Below are positions 1 to 10,920 of a DNA stretch of 64,000 nucleotides, one piece after another. Position numbers and translations under genes: made by a program. The notes beneath the pieces were generated by a model. The model did no database searches. It was given only the letters and a program-made list of their open reading frames with translations, and had not been told where the DNA came from. Position 1 is the first letter of the stretch; every line of letters begins with the position of its first letter. Source of the DNA: Cadophora sp. MPI-SDFR-AT-0126 (lineage: Eukaryota; Ascomycota; Leotiomycetes; Helotiales; Ploettnerulaceae); the NCBI GenBank assembly GCA_020747065.1, contig JAGMVK010000003.1:3348001-3412000 (forward strand), read 5' to 3'.

Positions 1-1007
1 GGGCTGCCGGATCTGCTGGGAGGACGCGAATGACCGCAGTTGTGTGGGGAAGCCCAATGCAAGGAGGAAGTAATATTCTGGTCGCTGCGGCCCTAGATGG
101 GAGCTTAGTGATGTGGAGCGGAGATGGACCATTTTCTCGACCTACAGCAGAAATTCGGGAGGCCCATAAACCAGATATGTGGACTGGAGGTATTGATATC
201 AGCAACGATGGTCGGATGGTGGTAACAAGAGGTGGTGATGATTTGATCAAGCTTTGGGATCTTCGGAAATTCAAGAGCCCAGTCGTGACAGTCTCACATC
301 CTTCAACCTCGGACGTGTACGGCGTCACGAATATAAGATATGCGCCGTCGTCTTCATGTATCATCACAGGGTCGGCATCTGGTCATCTTCACATTCTAAA
401 TCCCGGAAACCTAAAGCCGGAGCTGGTCACACCAGTAACACCTGGATCACCTTTGATTACAGTGGAATGGCACCCCAAGCTTAATCAGATCATTACAGGC
501 TCGGCCAATTCGGAAGTTCACGTCCTTTATAATCCCAATACCTCCGTTCGCGGCGCCGTCGACGTCATGTCTCGAGCGCCAAAGAAACGCCATGTCGACG
601 ACGATCCGAACTTCACCACAGATCAGTCAACGGGCCTCTCAGGAGACAGCATCGTCAGTGCTGGAGGAGTTGTTACAAGTGCTGGGGCAACTTCATTCGC
701 AGCCCGTCATCCGACTGTCGGTCTCACAGCTTCCGGTCGATCAAGAGATCCTCGTAGACCGCAGATACCTCTGGTCACTCCATTCATGAAAAGTCAACCG
801 GACGAGAAGCATATCAATGAGAGTATTTCTTTGAGCAGCATGAGAGATGAGGATCCTAGAGAAGCTTTGTTGAAGTACGCTGAATTGGCGAAGAAGGATC
901 CACTGTTTACAAATGCATGGAAAGACACTCAACCGGTGACACAGTATGCTGATCTGAGTGACGAGGAAGAGGAAGAGGGGCCGGACAAGAAAAAAGTAAG
1001 AAGATAA
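1..1007 (+). CDS. WDR70-like WD40 repeat protein, 3' end only (5' cut by window edge)
   Basis: C-terminal part of a WD40 protein; the frame is open to the first base, so the true start lies outside the window (the first ATG inside is at 30). Visible are WD-repeat blades (e.g. ending LIKLWDLRKF), then a low-complexity region with a basic KKRH motif, a block reading REALLKYAELAKKDPLFTNA, an acidic run DEEEEEG and a basic end KKKVRR. This order of seven-blade end, disordered linker and conserved tail fits the WDR70/gastrulation-defective family. Known role of the family: a nuclear CUL4-DDB1-linked factor that promotes histone H2B monoubiquitination at DNA breaks in fission yeast and human cells. 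No intron is seen in this part. Family assignment is recall of the tail pattern; WD40 membership is certain. Confidence 0.8.
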   Translation, partial: AAGSAGRTRMTAVVWGSPMQGGSNILVAAALDGSLVMWSGDGPFSRPTAEIREAHKPDMWTGGIDISNDGRMVVTRGGDDLIKLWDLRKFKSPVVTVSHPSTSDVYGVTNIRYAPSSSCIITGSASGHLHILNPGNLKPELVTPVTPGSPLITVEWHPKLNQIITGSANSEVHVLYNPNTSVRGAVDVMSRAPKKRHVDDDPNFTTDQSTGLSGDSIVSAGGVVTSAGATSFAARHPTVGLTASGRSRDPRRPQIPLVTPFMKSQPDEKHINESISLSSMRDEDPREALLKYAELAKKDPLFTNAWKDTQPVTQYADLSDEEEEEGPDKKKVRR

Positions 1008-2685
1008 TAGAATTTGGCGCTTTTTACTGAGGGCAACCGGGATGTACTGGCGTTCATACGGCGGCAGCAAAATTTTCATCGCCACTGAGCGTAATTGTTT
1101 GTCAGTGATATAACAATAAATACCCCATAATTTTGTAATATCGCAGAATTGGGCTCTTTGGGCTGGATTTGGAGAAATTGTTGATGATCGTAAATTGGGT
1201 TCCTGTGTAATGAGGTACGTAGTTTGGTTCGAATTACTCCCATGATCAATGCAAGTCAAAATCCGAAGTTTCCAGGAAGTCATTGCTCATTGCTTAACTC
1301 TCCCGCCAGATCTCTAACTTCTGATATGTCCATCGACCAGCACTAGTCTAATTGATGCTTCTTGCAAAATAGTGAAGAAAGTCTTTGTAGGACTGCTACC
1401 AGCCTTGGAGTCAGCGACGGATACTCAGGTAATCTAGGTGTTGTCAATGAAGATAATCTGCTGTAGATTTATACTCCTCAGTCCAAGCCAACGGCTTCAA
1501 CCACTCTGTTTGCTATGTATATCCATCGAAAGCCTCCCCAGCAATCTGTCATTTGATGGGTGTGTGAGGGAGTCTCAAACCGCTGCTCAGATAGTCCATT
1601 GGTCTCGTCTGCTTATAGAATTCATCCTGGGAACCTCTATCATAATACACCTTGATAATAATACTCTTGTGTCTCCGAATGCAAGTTTCTGCCCACAAGC
1701 AGTCTATAAAGCCCTGCGGACCATCTGACAGCACCACAAGAGTTCTAATCTTACGTGCGTCACCATAGAGAGGCGGTAGAAGGACGCGACAGAGAGAAGC
1801 CCAGCGCTGATGGAGTGGTACTGAGGCAATCGTGCATTGTCATATCAGAGTCCGTTGGGGCGGTGGAGTTGGAATAGTTGAGCTTTTGATTGTGAGCAGA
1901 AGACTCGCTGGTTTTCATTGAATATTTCGCTGGTCAGATTTGCTGAAGGCACGGCCACTTCCAGGTTATCGAGGTTTATCTTGATAATATGCTTCAAGGC
2001 AAACCAAAGTACCTGGTGAGTTTTCGGACTCGAATCGTTCTCGAGTTCGAAGGCGGCCTAAGAGAGAAGTCGCGTCTCTGATTCGCTTAATCTTGAATCT
2101 GCCTCAAATGGTCATGAGAATCCGGCCAAAGAAGCATGTGACTTCGACTCTACGAATTTCATAACAGTGAATCGCAACTCAGAATCCTGCTCTATAAATC
2201 ATGATTTGCATTTTCAATTGTCGAAACGCCCCGAACCCGTAACTGCAGGTGCAGGTTCCGTAGCCTTGGTCGGCCGGTGGGAGGTGTCAAGCCTCGAAGC
2301 TTCCTTATTGTACAATAGTTCAGGAAAGATACAGATACAGCAGCCTAAAGCTCTTTTGCAGTAGATTTTACTTGTGGAAATTATCAAATCATCTGAAAGT
2401 ACTAGGCCTTGGGTGACGGGAGCTAATCGGCTAGTGAATCATTCGGACTACCAAGAAGCCTCTGTTCGAGGCTTTAGTCTTGCTAATTATTTCACGGTAA
2501 TATTTCATAGTACGCCTACATCAGTTTTCACACTCAAACTTGCATTAAACCCATGTAATTTTCCTTAATTGAAGGCTCATCGATTCCTTAACATTCGACA
2601 CTCACCACTCGCAATCGACTTCACTACCTGGTCCAATTCACCAACACTGTCCCACAACAACAATCTCTTGAAACTAATCTTCGAC
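1008..2685. other. intergenic, no gene supported
   Basis: Downstream of the WD40 gene. Only short open frames (up to 180 codons on the minus strand over the WD40 3' end) without domain features. I see no tRNA, repeat or clear regulatory element. Confidence 0.5.
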
Positions 2686-3129
2686 ATGGCTGATTATATG
2701 TGTCCTCCTGTCCCCCGGACTGGCGAGAAACTGGACATCATTAGAGACAAGATCATTGTCCGAGAACATTTTGAGGGCATGGAATTTCGCAACTGCCTAA
2801 TCGTCGAGTCATATATAGTCCGCTGCAAATTCTACGACCGCGTATTCGAGGAATCGGCGATTCGCTCTTCGAAAGTTGTCACTTCCATCGGTACAGAAAC
2901 GTCATTTAATCGATGTGTGCTTGTCAGGTCTGCAGGAGCAAGTCAACCAAGTGTAAGGCTAGAACCACACTTCAGTGGAAATAATAACAGTACACCGATT
3001 TCTCTCCAAGAGGAGAACATAAGGATGGCATCCACTCAATTTGAATTTCTAAAGAAGACTTGGGAGAAACTACCAATCCTGTTCCATTCTCCCCAACGCC
3101 CACGCCAAGACGAAAACTTGGCAAGATGA
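2686..3129 (+). CDS. small hypothetical protein with pentapeptide-like repeats
   Basis: 147-residue single-exon frame; the ATG at 2686 (MADYMCPPVP) is chosen because the frame has no earlier ATG, only a TTG. Residues about 15-85 show a loose five-residue periodicity of the type F-R-N-C-L / C-K-F-Y-D / F-E-E-S-A / F-N-R-C-V, reminiscent of pentapeptide-repeat beta-helix proteins. The last 60 residues look disordered and end with charged residues. No signal peptide or membrane segment. It converges with the dehydrogenase gene downstream. I do not recognise a family. It could be a real orphan gene or a fragment of a longer decayed gene, since weak frames continue downstream to 3384. Confidence 0.4.
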   Translation: MADYMCPPVPRTGEKLDIIRDKIIVREHFEGMEFRNCLIVESYIVRCKFYDRVFEESAIRSSKVVTSIGTETSFNRCVLVRSAGASQPSVRLEPHFSGNNNSTPISLQEENIRMASTQFEFLKKTWEKLPILFHSPQRPRQDENLAR

Positions 3130-3788
3130 CCTTGCTTTCCGATCATATCACTCATCACTACCACAATACTTAGTGATCATGAAACGCAAGGCATGTTACA
3201 ATCTTTACAGAAGTCCAGCTTTCTGATGAAAACTATGAAGAATTCGATACGGCGATACTACCGAAGTGCTTACCATGGCCAGCACAAATATAAAGTGGAT
3301 GTGGTCCCTGGTGTCGTTGTTCAGTACATGGCAACTACTCAGAACCAGCAGAGTCTGATAAGTTCCCAAATACTGCAGATCTAACGAGGACGACTTGCCA
3401 CCAAGGCATCTGACTTGGCATTGGGGACCAATGGTCTAGTTCTCGGAGTTGTTCTAAGAAACGAAGGGGACATGTCGTTGGTCAGTAGCCGTGCGAATCA
3501 GGTTTGCCAGCTTGAAACTGCCTGCACACATTCTCTACCATTATAGTGCTAGAAGAATCACCCTGGATTTGTATCAAACATTAAAATGTTCCCCAAGATT
3601 AGTGATTAATTCATGTTTGGTGCTGCACATTAACCCCGGAACCAAACAAGAAATGAAAGCGAGCATGAGAACGCCGATTGTTATTCGCGGTTAACTCTAG
3701 AGTCAATGATCTGGATTGCTTTCTGTTCAAGGCAACACTTAGGTACACCAGGAGGGTCATTTGACGGGTACAATTGCCCAGAAGCTCG
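3130..3788. other. convergent intergenic region
   Basis: Between the 3' ends of the small orphan gene and the minus-strand dehydrogenase. It contains only frames below 70 codons with no recognisable motif. Confidence 0.4.
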
Positions 3789-4889
3789 TTAGAGCTTAGA
3801 ACCCCTCAACTTCAGACTATCCGTCCTTCTCCCCTCATCATCCTGCTCAGCAACTTCCAGTACAGGGAACTCAGCGGGCATAATTCTTCTAGGAACAGCG
3901 CCTGGGACAATAGAATATTTTGAAAAATCCTGCACTCCACAGTACTTCCTCAAATAATCCTCATCTAGCTCTAATAGACCGTTGACTTGGTCAGCAGGAG
4001 CTTTCAGCATCGCGAGGATGGCATCCGAGTAGATCGTAGCTTTCCTCAAATCATTGATAGCATTGGGATCAATTGAGGTGATCTGGCCTGTGGCACCGGA
4101 TTGGATGGACTATCAACAATGAGCTGTCAGGTCTGCGGGTTGTAGAAATGGAAGTGATACGAACAGAAGCAGGCCAAATACTCGTGATCGCCATATCCTT
4201 CTTCCCTTCCCGTACCCAATCCATAGCCAAGCCCTTCGTCAAAACAGACATTCCAACTTTTCCCATCGCGTACGCCGTCTTACCCCTAAAGAAGCGCGAG
4301 TAGATCGGTGGACTGACGACAATGACCCGTCCCTTCCACCCATTATTCTTGAAATGTGGGAGAGCAGCCTGGATTGTGCCGTACAATCCTTCGGGATTTA
4401 CTCGCTGCATGAGCTGGAAGCGTTTCATGGGGGTGTTCTCGATTGATGCCCACCATATGGCCCCAGAATTGTACACCAGGACGTCGAGATGTCCGTAGAT
4501 CTACCCCGCGTCAATTTCATCACAGGGAGCTTGGGAGACGGGGCCCTTACCTTCACAGTCTCATCCACGAGCTTCTGTACGCTGGTATAGTCCCGCACAT
4601 CGACAGCTATGGCAGTTGCTTGTCCGCCTGCCTCTTTGATTTCCCGCTCGACGGTGCTGATGGTTGACTGTTGCGAATTGGCGTCTGGAGGGAAGGGCTT
4701 CACATTCGAAGCATCGCTAGAAGATTTTGCAGCTACAACGACTGCCAAAACTATCAGTGAATAAATCTCTCTATGAAGACTGGAAAATGTACCGGTGTAT
4801 CCATTCTTCGCCAGATCAATCGCTACTTGTCTGCCAATGCCGCGTGAAGCTCCCACTACGAGAGCTACTTGTTGGCTCTTTGTCGACAT
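3789..4889 (-). CDS. HSDL2-like short-chain dehydrogenase, peroxisomal (PTS1)
   Basis: Four exons: 4889-4793, 4750-4551, 4500-4165 and 4109-3789, giving 317 residues. Introns are GT-AG; the third uses GTTCGT as donor. An in-frame ATG at 4922 would add 11 residues. The classical SDR Rossmann motif GASRGIG is near the N-terminus, NSGA sits at the usual NNAG place, and the catalytic pair is Ser in VVSPP and YxxxK in YAMGK. The block around WPAS and the C-terminal half resemble animal HSDL2 without its SCP2 domain. The protein ends in Ser-Lys-Leu, a canonical type-1 peroxisomal targeting signal, so it probably acts on a fatty-acid or sterol-like substrate in peroxisomes. The substrate is unknown. 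Confidence 0.85.
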
Positions 4890-5556
4890 ATTTCTGTTTG
4901 CCAATTGCGTATCGATGGTCAAGAGTTGTGCAAGACAGTACGATCAATGTCCAGGAAAGCTTTTGATATGTTAGCCATCGCTGGAGGGTTCATATAGCTA
5001 TGTAGAGTCTATGGCGTTCCGATTGTGGGTGATGAGGTTGGATCAGTAAACCTCAGAAATTTGAGCCGAGGCACCATTTCGGATCCTTGTCTCCCGACTT
5101 GGAGGACCCAAAGTGTCTTCCCAGTTCGTTTCCTTTAGCAAGCCATCAGTGGTGCAGAGAACAGACAATTCATGAATTGACCGACTTCTGCAATGAACTA
5201 AGCTTTCAGAGTAAATTTTGGAAGTCAAATTGAGTTTCTGGCATCTTGTGAGCTCCCATTTGCTCGAGCTTACAAAACATAGTCGATCGATCCATTAACA
5301 TGAAGTAGTTCTGCAAGAAGTAAAGCAGTTTTTTTACTCTCCAAAATAGATGTAAGAAGACTTGGGCACATCACATTACAGGGTCGGCTACAGACTATAG
5401 TAGAATCTAAATGGAAACTGTTTGTTGATGTGCTTGGACTGCCTTTTAAGCGAGGATACAAAACATCCTGTCTTCCAAATTATGCTTTTGAAGTAACTGT
5501 ACATAGTGCTTCACAGGCTTTTAAAATCTTCGAGCACTCAATGCCTTATTTCTTGC
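4890..5556. other. intergenic, promoter side of the dehydrogenase
   Basis: Upstream of the HSDL2-like gene and downstream of the next minus-strand gene. Short frames here (60-odd codons) have no recognisable features. Confidence 0.4.
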
Positions 5557-6492
5557 TTACAGCTTCAAATCCTTCTTCATAACCTCCAAGCTCTCGCCCT
5601 CCCGACTATCCACCCCCTCCTTAACAACCCTCTCTACCTCCGCCTCCAAATCAGCGTCACCACCAAGCAAATCGAACCACCCTCTCACTCCCTCCTTTTC
5701 CAAAAGCCTAGCCGCTACCTCCGCAACATCCCCTCTAGTAACCTGTCCCCTCGCCGGCGTCTTGCCCAGCACAACCCTCCCACTCTCCGGCTCATCACTC
5801 AAATTCCCCGGTCTCAGCACAATATATCCAAAGTCCTTCTTCTTCTCCTCCGCAAGCACCGTCAGCGTCTCATCAGCCGCGAGTTTTGCTTTGTAGTAAT
5901 GTGGCATCATCTCCTCGTTGACTTTGCGGACTGTGGCCCAGGAGTTCTCATCCCACCATGCAGCGCGGGATCGGCGGATGGAGAGCGCGGAGACGAGTAG
6001 GAACTTGGTGATGGACGGAGTGGAGAGGGAGGATCGGATGAAGAATGTGCAAGCGTCGCGGTCGATGGCATAGGTTCGTGAGGATCCGCCTTTACCTCCG
6101 GCGCCTTGTTGAAAGAGTCAGTAAGTATTTCTGTGCATTGTGTCGATAACCCAAATGCCCATGCTTGCCAGCTCACAACAGCAACCACGAAACAACAGCC
6201 AAACAAATACGGCCGGAAGGCAATGGAACATACCAGCGCTCCAAACAACCCAATCCGGCTTCGCTTTCTCGAGTATCTTTTTCGCATCGCCCTCACTCTT
6301 CACATCCTCCAAACTCTCCACCAGAACCTCGATCTTGCCTGGTCCCTTCTTCCCTGCCTCTAAGATTGCGTTCTTCTGCTCTGGATTACGGATCACCGAT
6401 ACCACGTCCCAGGATCGGGAAACCAGCTTGGGTGTTAGAAGGAGAGAGACCTTGCCGTGGCCGCCGAGTAGAAGGATGCGTGGGTTGGGCAT
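5557..6492 (-). CDS. atypical SDR, NAD(P)-binding protein
   Basis: Two exons (6492-6234 and 6104-5557) joined by a 129-nt GT-AG intron (donor GTATGT) give 268 residues. The N-terminus reads ILLLGGHGKVS, an extended/atypical SDR nucleotide-binding loop (GGxGxxx), followed by VISV-type strand and the acidic turn; YYKAK around residue 155 may be the YxxxK motif. The pattern fits the NAD(P)-binding domain family (PF13460-like) that contains flavin-reductase-like and YwnB-like proteins, usually cytosolic. No signal peptide or membrane segment. The substrate cannot be told. Exon phases agree exactly, so the model is firm. Confidence 0.8.
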
Positions 6493-6865
6493 TTTGATAT
6501 GATGTTGAATGGGGAATTAGATTTTTGTAGATTGGGCTGGATTACGAAGGATGAAGATTAACACGGAAGTAATTTTGAGGTATGAGAGTGTCTTTGTTGA
6601 AGAAGTAAAATCACCAATATGCTGGTGTGAGTAAAAGTGATGGGATATGGAATGAGGGGTGAGGAAGCTTGGATGAAGTTAAACCCCACCTCATGCATTG
6701 CATCATACCACGGCTTTGAATTTGTAAGGAGACTTTGCCTCCAACCCTCGCAAATAATCAGATCATCACATGCACTGTAGGTCTTCAGCTTAAGAGTCCG
6801 GTCTTTCGGCGACTTGAAAAGTACGAGGAATTTGTTTACTCATCCTCTGGATTTCAATTCGAGGT

Positions 6866-7225
6866 TCAGCTCCCGCTTTCGTACCCCGCATCTCTCAAAG
6901 TGTGGCGCAGAAAAGCAAGATTGTGGCTGAAGCTATCCTTAAACGCACACTTGGTAAGAGGGTCTTCACGCTTCACAAGAAAGCCAAGTCCAGGCGAAAG
7001 CACTGTATCTATTCCATAATGTACACTAACAATCAAAGGCAACCAGCCAAACCCATCGAACTCCTCCAAATCAATGAACTCGACTGTGTACGCCTCGCCA
7101 GATAAACTCCGTTCATTCGGTTCGAGACCTCCAATGCCTCGCCTTCAGCCGCAGTTATTTTTTTTCCGTCCTCGAGAGTACCTTTCCGCATCCTAGAATC
7201 TGCCAAAAATGTACTCAAATCAACG
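6866..7225 (-). pseudogene. possible frameshifted coding remnant
   Basis: Two overlapping minus-strand frames look like pieces of one protein. Frame one runs from about 7225 (reading YVDLSTFLADSRMRKG) and frame two takes over before about 7110 (reading EAYTVEFIDLEEFDGFGWLP), ending at a stop at 6866. No GT-AG intron joins them, so a small indel would be needed. A run of eight A on the coding strand lies in frame one. It sits directly downstream of the CAF1 stop on the same strand and may be part of that 3' UTR. I do not recognise the protein; this may be chance. Confidence 0.25.
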
Positions 7226-7235
7226 TAAGTGGCGC

Positions 7236-8765
7236 CTATCTACTACTGTACTGGAAAGCTCCGAATGCACCAGTAGCTCCTGGTGTTTGCGGTCCCATCA
7301 AGCCGCCATTGCTGTTGTGTCCTGGTGTGTTTGCGAGTCCGGCGTTGCCCGTATTTGGCGTGCTTGGTGCTCCGTTGGTGTAGCCGTTGCCGTTTTGTCC
7401 AGGAGTAATATTCTCTTGCTGGTGGTGGTATGACGGCGCTGAGTGAATGTGTGCATTTGGTGCAGTGTACTCTGGGAAACCGAGACCCCACACCTTTCCG
7501 AGATGTTCGTCGCTGAGCTCGCCGTTGAAAATACGCTCCCTCATCTTAAAAAAGACTCTGCCTGTCAACAGCGAATCGGAACCAGCTTGATGTGCAACGC
7601 CTTGTCTCTTAACCTTAAGGGTGTCGGCCAAATTCTCCAGTCCGGACTTTTGTTCGAACTTTTGCAGCACTTCAGCACTCTGGCCGTCAAGTGGAGTAAC
7701 GTGGCCCATGGTGTGTTGTCTGATGGCAGATTTCATGAGAAATTTGATGTCATAAATGCTAGGAAAGAACTTCTTCATGAACCTATCGAATTCGAATTCG
7801 TCGTCGGGAAGAGGTTCGATAAGGAGGAGCTTAGTGAGATATCCGAAATCGTAGCCACCGTGGAATGAAATCCAATGCACATCCTCTTCACACACAAGGC
7901 CAGAGCTCATTAGAAGCGATCCGAAATCATCTGGCTCAATTCCCTCGGTATTCAATCTTGGAAAGTCCACCCCTGCTAATCTCAATGCTTCGATCGACAC
8001 TTCAGAGTACATGTCCTCCTCCAAGGAAAACTTGAAATTGAATTGCCAGGTTGTGGGTATCGGCACCATAGCATTGGCGAACTTCCTCGTCTCATCCTGT
8101 GTTGTGTCGAGGCCCAAGTCCGCCGGAGACATCACAGCTGGTGGGGTTTCGCCATCCTCCGTGAAAACAGTTATGCCGAGTTGAAGTATTTTGAGTAGAT
8201 CGACATTGCATCGCAGACATTGATAATGATAATCACTCTTCCCATTAAAGGAGCCCATTGGTCGTGCGACGAGTCCAGGAAATTCAGTATCCTGACATCA
8301 CGTCAGATCATTCTGTAGTTCTCTCTGAGTCTCTAATCTTACCATTGCAATGTATGGATACTTATCCACGAGGCACCTTAGTATAGCCATCTCCTCCTTC
8401 AAGTTCCCTGCCCACACATCTCGTATCCTATTCTTGTTACCAGCAGCCCTCGCTGGATGATCCATCCCATTGTGACCTTGATTATTCGCGTTCGCAAAGC
8501 CCATCTGCGCAGCTTGACTGGCCAAACCAGTTCCCCCAGGCATCCCTAACCCAGCTCCTCCAAAGCCTCCAGAGAGACTCAAGGCATTGCCATTCATGGA
8601 GAAGGGGTTGCTCATGGAATTCGCGTTCATGAACCCTCCTGGATTGGACGCGAGGGAGGGTGGAGGCAGCCCAGCGCTATGGGCCTGCGAGTGCGAAGGA
8701 TACTGTTGGTAATGGGAGGCCAGATTATTGGGTGCGCCGCCGAAGCGCTGCATCGGGGGTGGCAT
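7236..8765 (-). CDS. POP2: CCR4-NOT deadenylase subunit CAF1/POP2
   Basis: Two exons (8765-8343, 8291-7236) with a 51-nt intron, donor GTAAG, giving 491 residues. Residues 1 to about 105 are Gln/Gly/Asn/Ala-rich and disordered. The RNase D-like (DEDD) deadenylase domain follows, with IRDVWAGNL at its start, DTEFPG just after the exon junction (first Asp and Glu), SFHGGYDFGYL (third acidic residue) and HQAGSDSLLTG (His and last Asp). All catalytic positions are present. Residues after about 400 are again low-complexity (Gly/Asn/Thr-rich). Family role: catalytic subunit of the cytoplasmic CCR4-NOT complex that shortens mRNA poly(A) tails. The gene is divergent from the complex I gene at 9137. 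Confidence 0.93.
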
Positions 8766-9136
8766 TTTGATTATCTGTGCTATGTATGCTAGTCCAGAAG
8801 GCTCGAGGAAGGTGTACGGTTTTCATGGGCGCAGCGTAAAGCGCAAATCGAGGGGAGATAGATAGGAGCTGCAGCAGTCGAATTGAGCTTTGGATATCAC
8901 AACGGCGGAGGGTTGGAGGAAGGGTAGTCGTGATTCTGGCAGGTTTGTCCAGCTCTGTTGTGGTGCTTTTGAGGTTGTTGACGGAAGACACAGAACGGAC
9001 ATGGCTAGATATCGGCCATCGGCGGCAGTTCGCCTCGCTTAAGCTTAAAATGCCAAGTCTTACTTGGATCTCGATTGAAGTCGCGAGACTACGTCCTTGT
9101 CGCTCTCGAGACCAAAATCTTCCTCACACCTTCACA
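8766..9136. promoter_or_regulatory. shared divergent promoter of CAF1 and NDUFB3-like genes
   Basis: Only 371 bases separate the start codons of two divergently transcribed housekeeping genes, so both promoters must lie here. It has no long AT-rich TATA-like stretch; two short CT/GA-rich patches occur. The bidirectional role is inferred from gene layout. Confidence 0.5.
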
Positions 9137-9547
9137 ATGCGTCTCACCAGGTAAGTCCGTCTGATATGAGTGGATTGGGATAGGTCAGATGTTGGGGTTA
9201 AGTGGCAGGTGCTAACAATTGCTGGGCCAGTATACGAAGAGCTCCTCGAGCAAACCTCACGGGCTTCGACCCAAAGGCATTCGCAGCAGCGGCCGGCACA
9301 CCTGCAAACGATCCGTGGGCGAGAGCGTGAGTGAGGATCTTGTCTAATCTGCAGAGGCGAACTGACTGGACTTGACAGTGAGGCGTGGCGATACAAGGGA
9401 CCCTTCACACGATTCAATCGGTTCAAGGGCAGCTTTCCAGGCTTGGGCATCGCGACAGTGGCTTTTGCGGCGTACTGCGGATACGAATACCTCTTCTTGA
9501 CGGACGATCACGGACATGGAGAGGCACACGGAGAGGGGCACCATTAG
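9137..9547 (+). CDS. NADH:ubiquinone oxidoreductase B12 subunit (NDUFB3-like)
   Basis: Three exons (9137-9150, 9231-9326, 9379-9547) encode 92 residues; the first exon is only 14 nt and its intron has a clear GCTAAC branch site. The protein reads MRLTS, then FDPKAFAAAAG, NDPWARAEAWRYKGPF, NRFKGSFPGLG, a single hydrophobic segment (IATVAFAAYCGYEYLF) and a His/Gly/Glu-rich tail. The EAWRY block followed by one membrane span is typical of the B12/NDUFB3 accessory subunit of mitochondrial complex I, in the inner-membrane distal arm. The length is normal for the family. It is easily missed because no exon exceeds 170 nt. Confidence 0.9.
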
Positions 9548-10920
9548 AGGGGATATAGAAGGGGTCTGGCTGTACATATGAAACGAATAGGAGCGGACAC
9601 AACAATTCACTACCGGCTTAAGTGACATGCCCATTGTTGGAAATTTGGAGGTTGGAAGTGAAATTGTCTGGATGCTGTTGTGGTATATCTAGTTCCTACT
9701 TTCTTTGCGAGCTGGATGCGGCATGTCAAGAAGTGGCCTGCAGGTTCCTTTTCGTCTTTCCATGCATACAAACATCACAGAGCCGTCGCCGCCAGCTAGC
9801 AGCCAAGCGGCTATGTTCCTGTGCTTGGAGTGCCCGGTGTTTTTGGAGGTTCAGATACGGGTCACTATCGTTGATCTTATTGTTTTTGATATTTTGCGTT
9901 TGCGAATGCTCTTGGCATCACATGGTGACATTCCTCATGTCCCATCATTCAAGCTACATCCGGGTGGAAAGGCATTTCCGTTGCATGAAGAGGACATTTG
10001 AGCGTATTGATCGGGAAAGTAGAGCAAACGGAAAGAAAAATACTTCAGCGAGTTATTTTACAGAATCTACATACTACTCTGCATGGTGGATCCTTGGCCA
10101 AATATTTACATTTTTCCAATTTCGATAGACTCGTCCAAATCTTTCTTCACCCCTCTCCTCTACATTTCCTTGATTATCTTACTCTATAAATAATGAAGAT
10201 ACACGATACGGACGTCGACTGACTCTGCAGGGCAATTCTAACCAAATTGCGGAGCGCACACATGTCACAAAAGGTCAGCCAAACATAATCCCGTCAGTAG
10301 AGCTCCTTTTCGAGAGAGATTCTGTGCTTGTATAAGCCCCTCTGACAAAGCGGCAAAGCAATGGGAAGGCTTGAAAGCCATTGTGCTAAGGTGATGCATG
10401 TCAGTAACCTCTCAGCCGGACGACTTCGGCTTCGGGAAGAATTCCGGCTCGAAATTCTTCCATCTCTGGCTTCGCAACGACTCGATACCTTCAATGCCAA
10501 CAAGGGATTATCACATTCATATGTTTCGGCCACGGCTTACAATTGAATGAATAAAAGCAATTATCGGAGGATGCATATGAAAGCTCCAGGAGCGTCAATA
10601 GCGTATCCGGGCCCACATCCGAGATAACGAGCCAGTCTCGGGCAGCGTTAGTATGGACGCTGCCAAGGAAAAGGCTTCATTCGACTCGGTCGAGACCTGG
10701 TACACAACCTCCATCCAAGTTCGCCATATTCTGTATTTGAAGCATCTCGCCCTGGATTGCCACCATTCACACTTCGATCAAATCTTGCTCGCTTGAATCT
10801 GATCTCCACTGCACTTCGACTCTCAATCTTCCTTCATATATACTTGTAGCTCGCTCCGTGCAGGCTTCCAGTGGTTGCTAGACTGTTCAGCTTCTCCTCG
10901 CCATCGCCAATTCCAAAGTA
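9548..10920. other. intergenic, upstream region of the histidine kinase
   Basis: About 1.4 kb. It contains a 168-codon frame (9622-10128) with many Cys/Phe and no domain, which I do not accept as a gene. The last 300 bases before 10921 probably carry the kinase promoter and leader. Confidence 0.4.

Noticed and set aside
741..1283. 180-codon minus-strand frame
   Set aside because: Overlaps the 3' end of the WDR70-like gene on the opposite strand and has no motif.
9622..10128. 168-codon plus-strand frame after the complex I gene
   Set aside because: Cys/Phe/Ser-rich, no domain, and overlapped by another frame; looks like chance in the 3' region.
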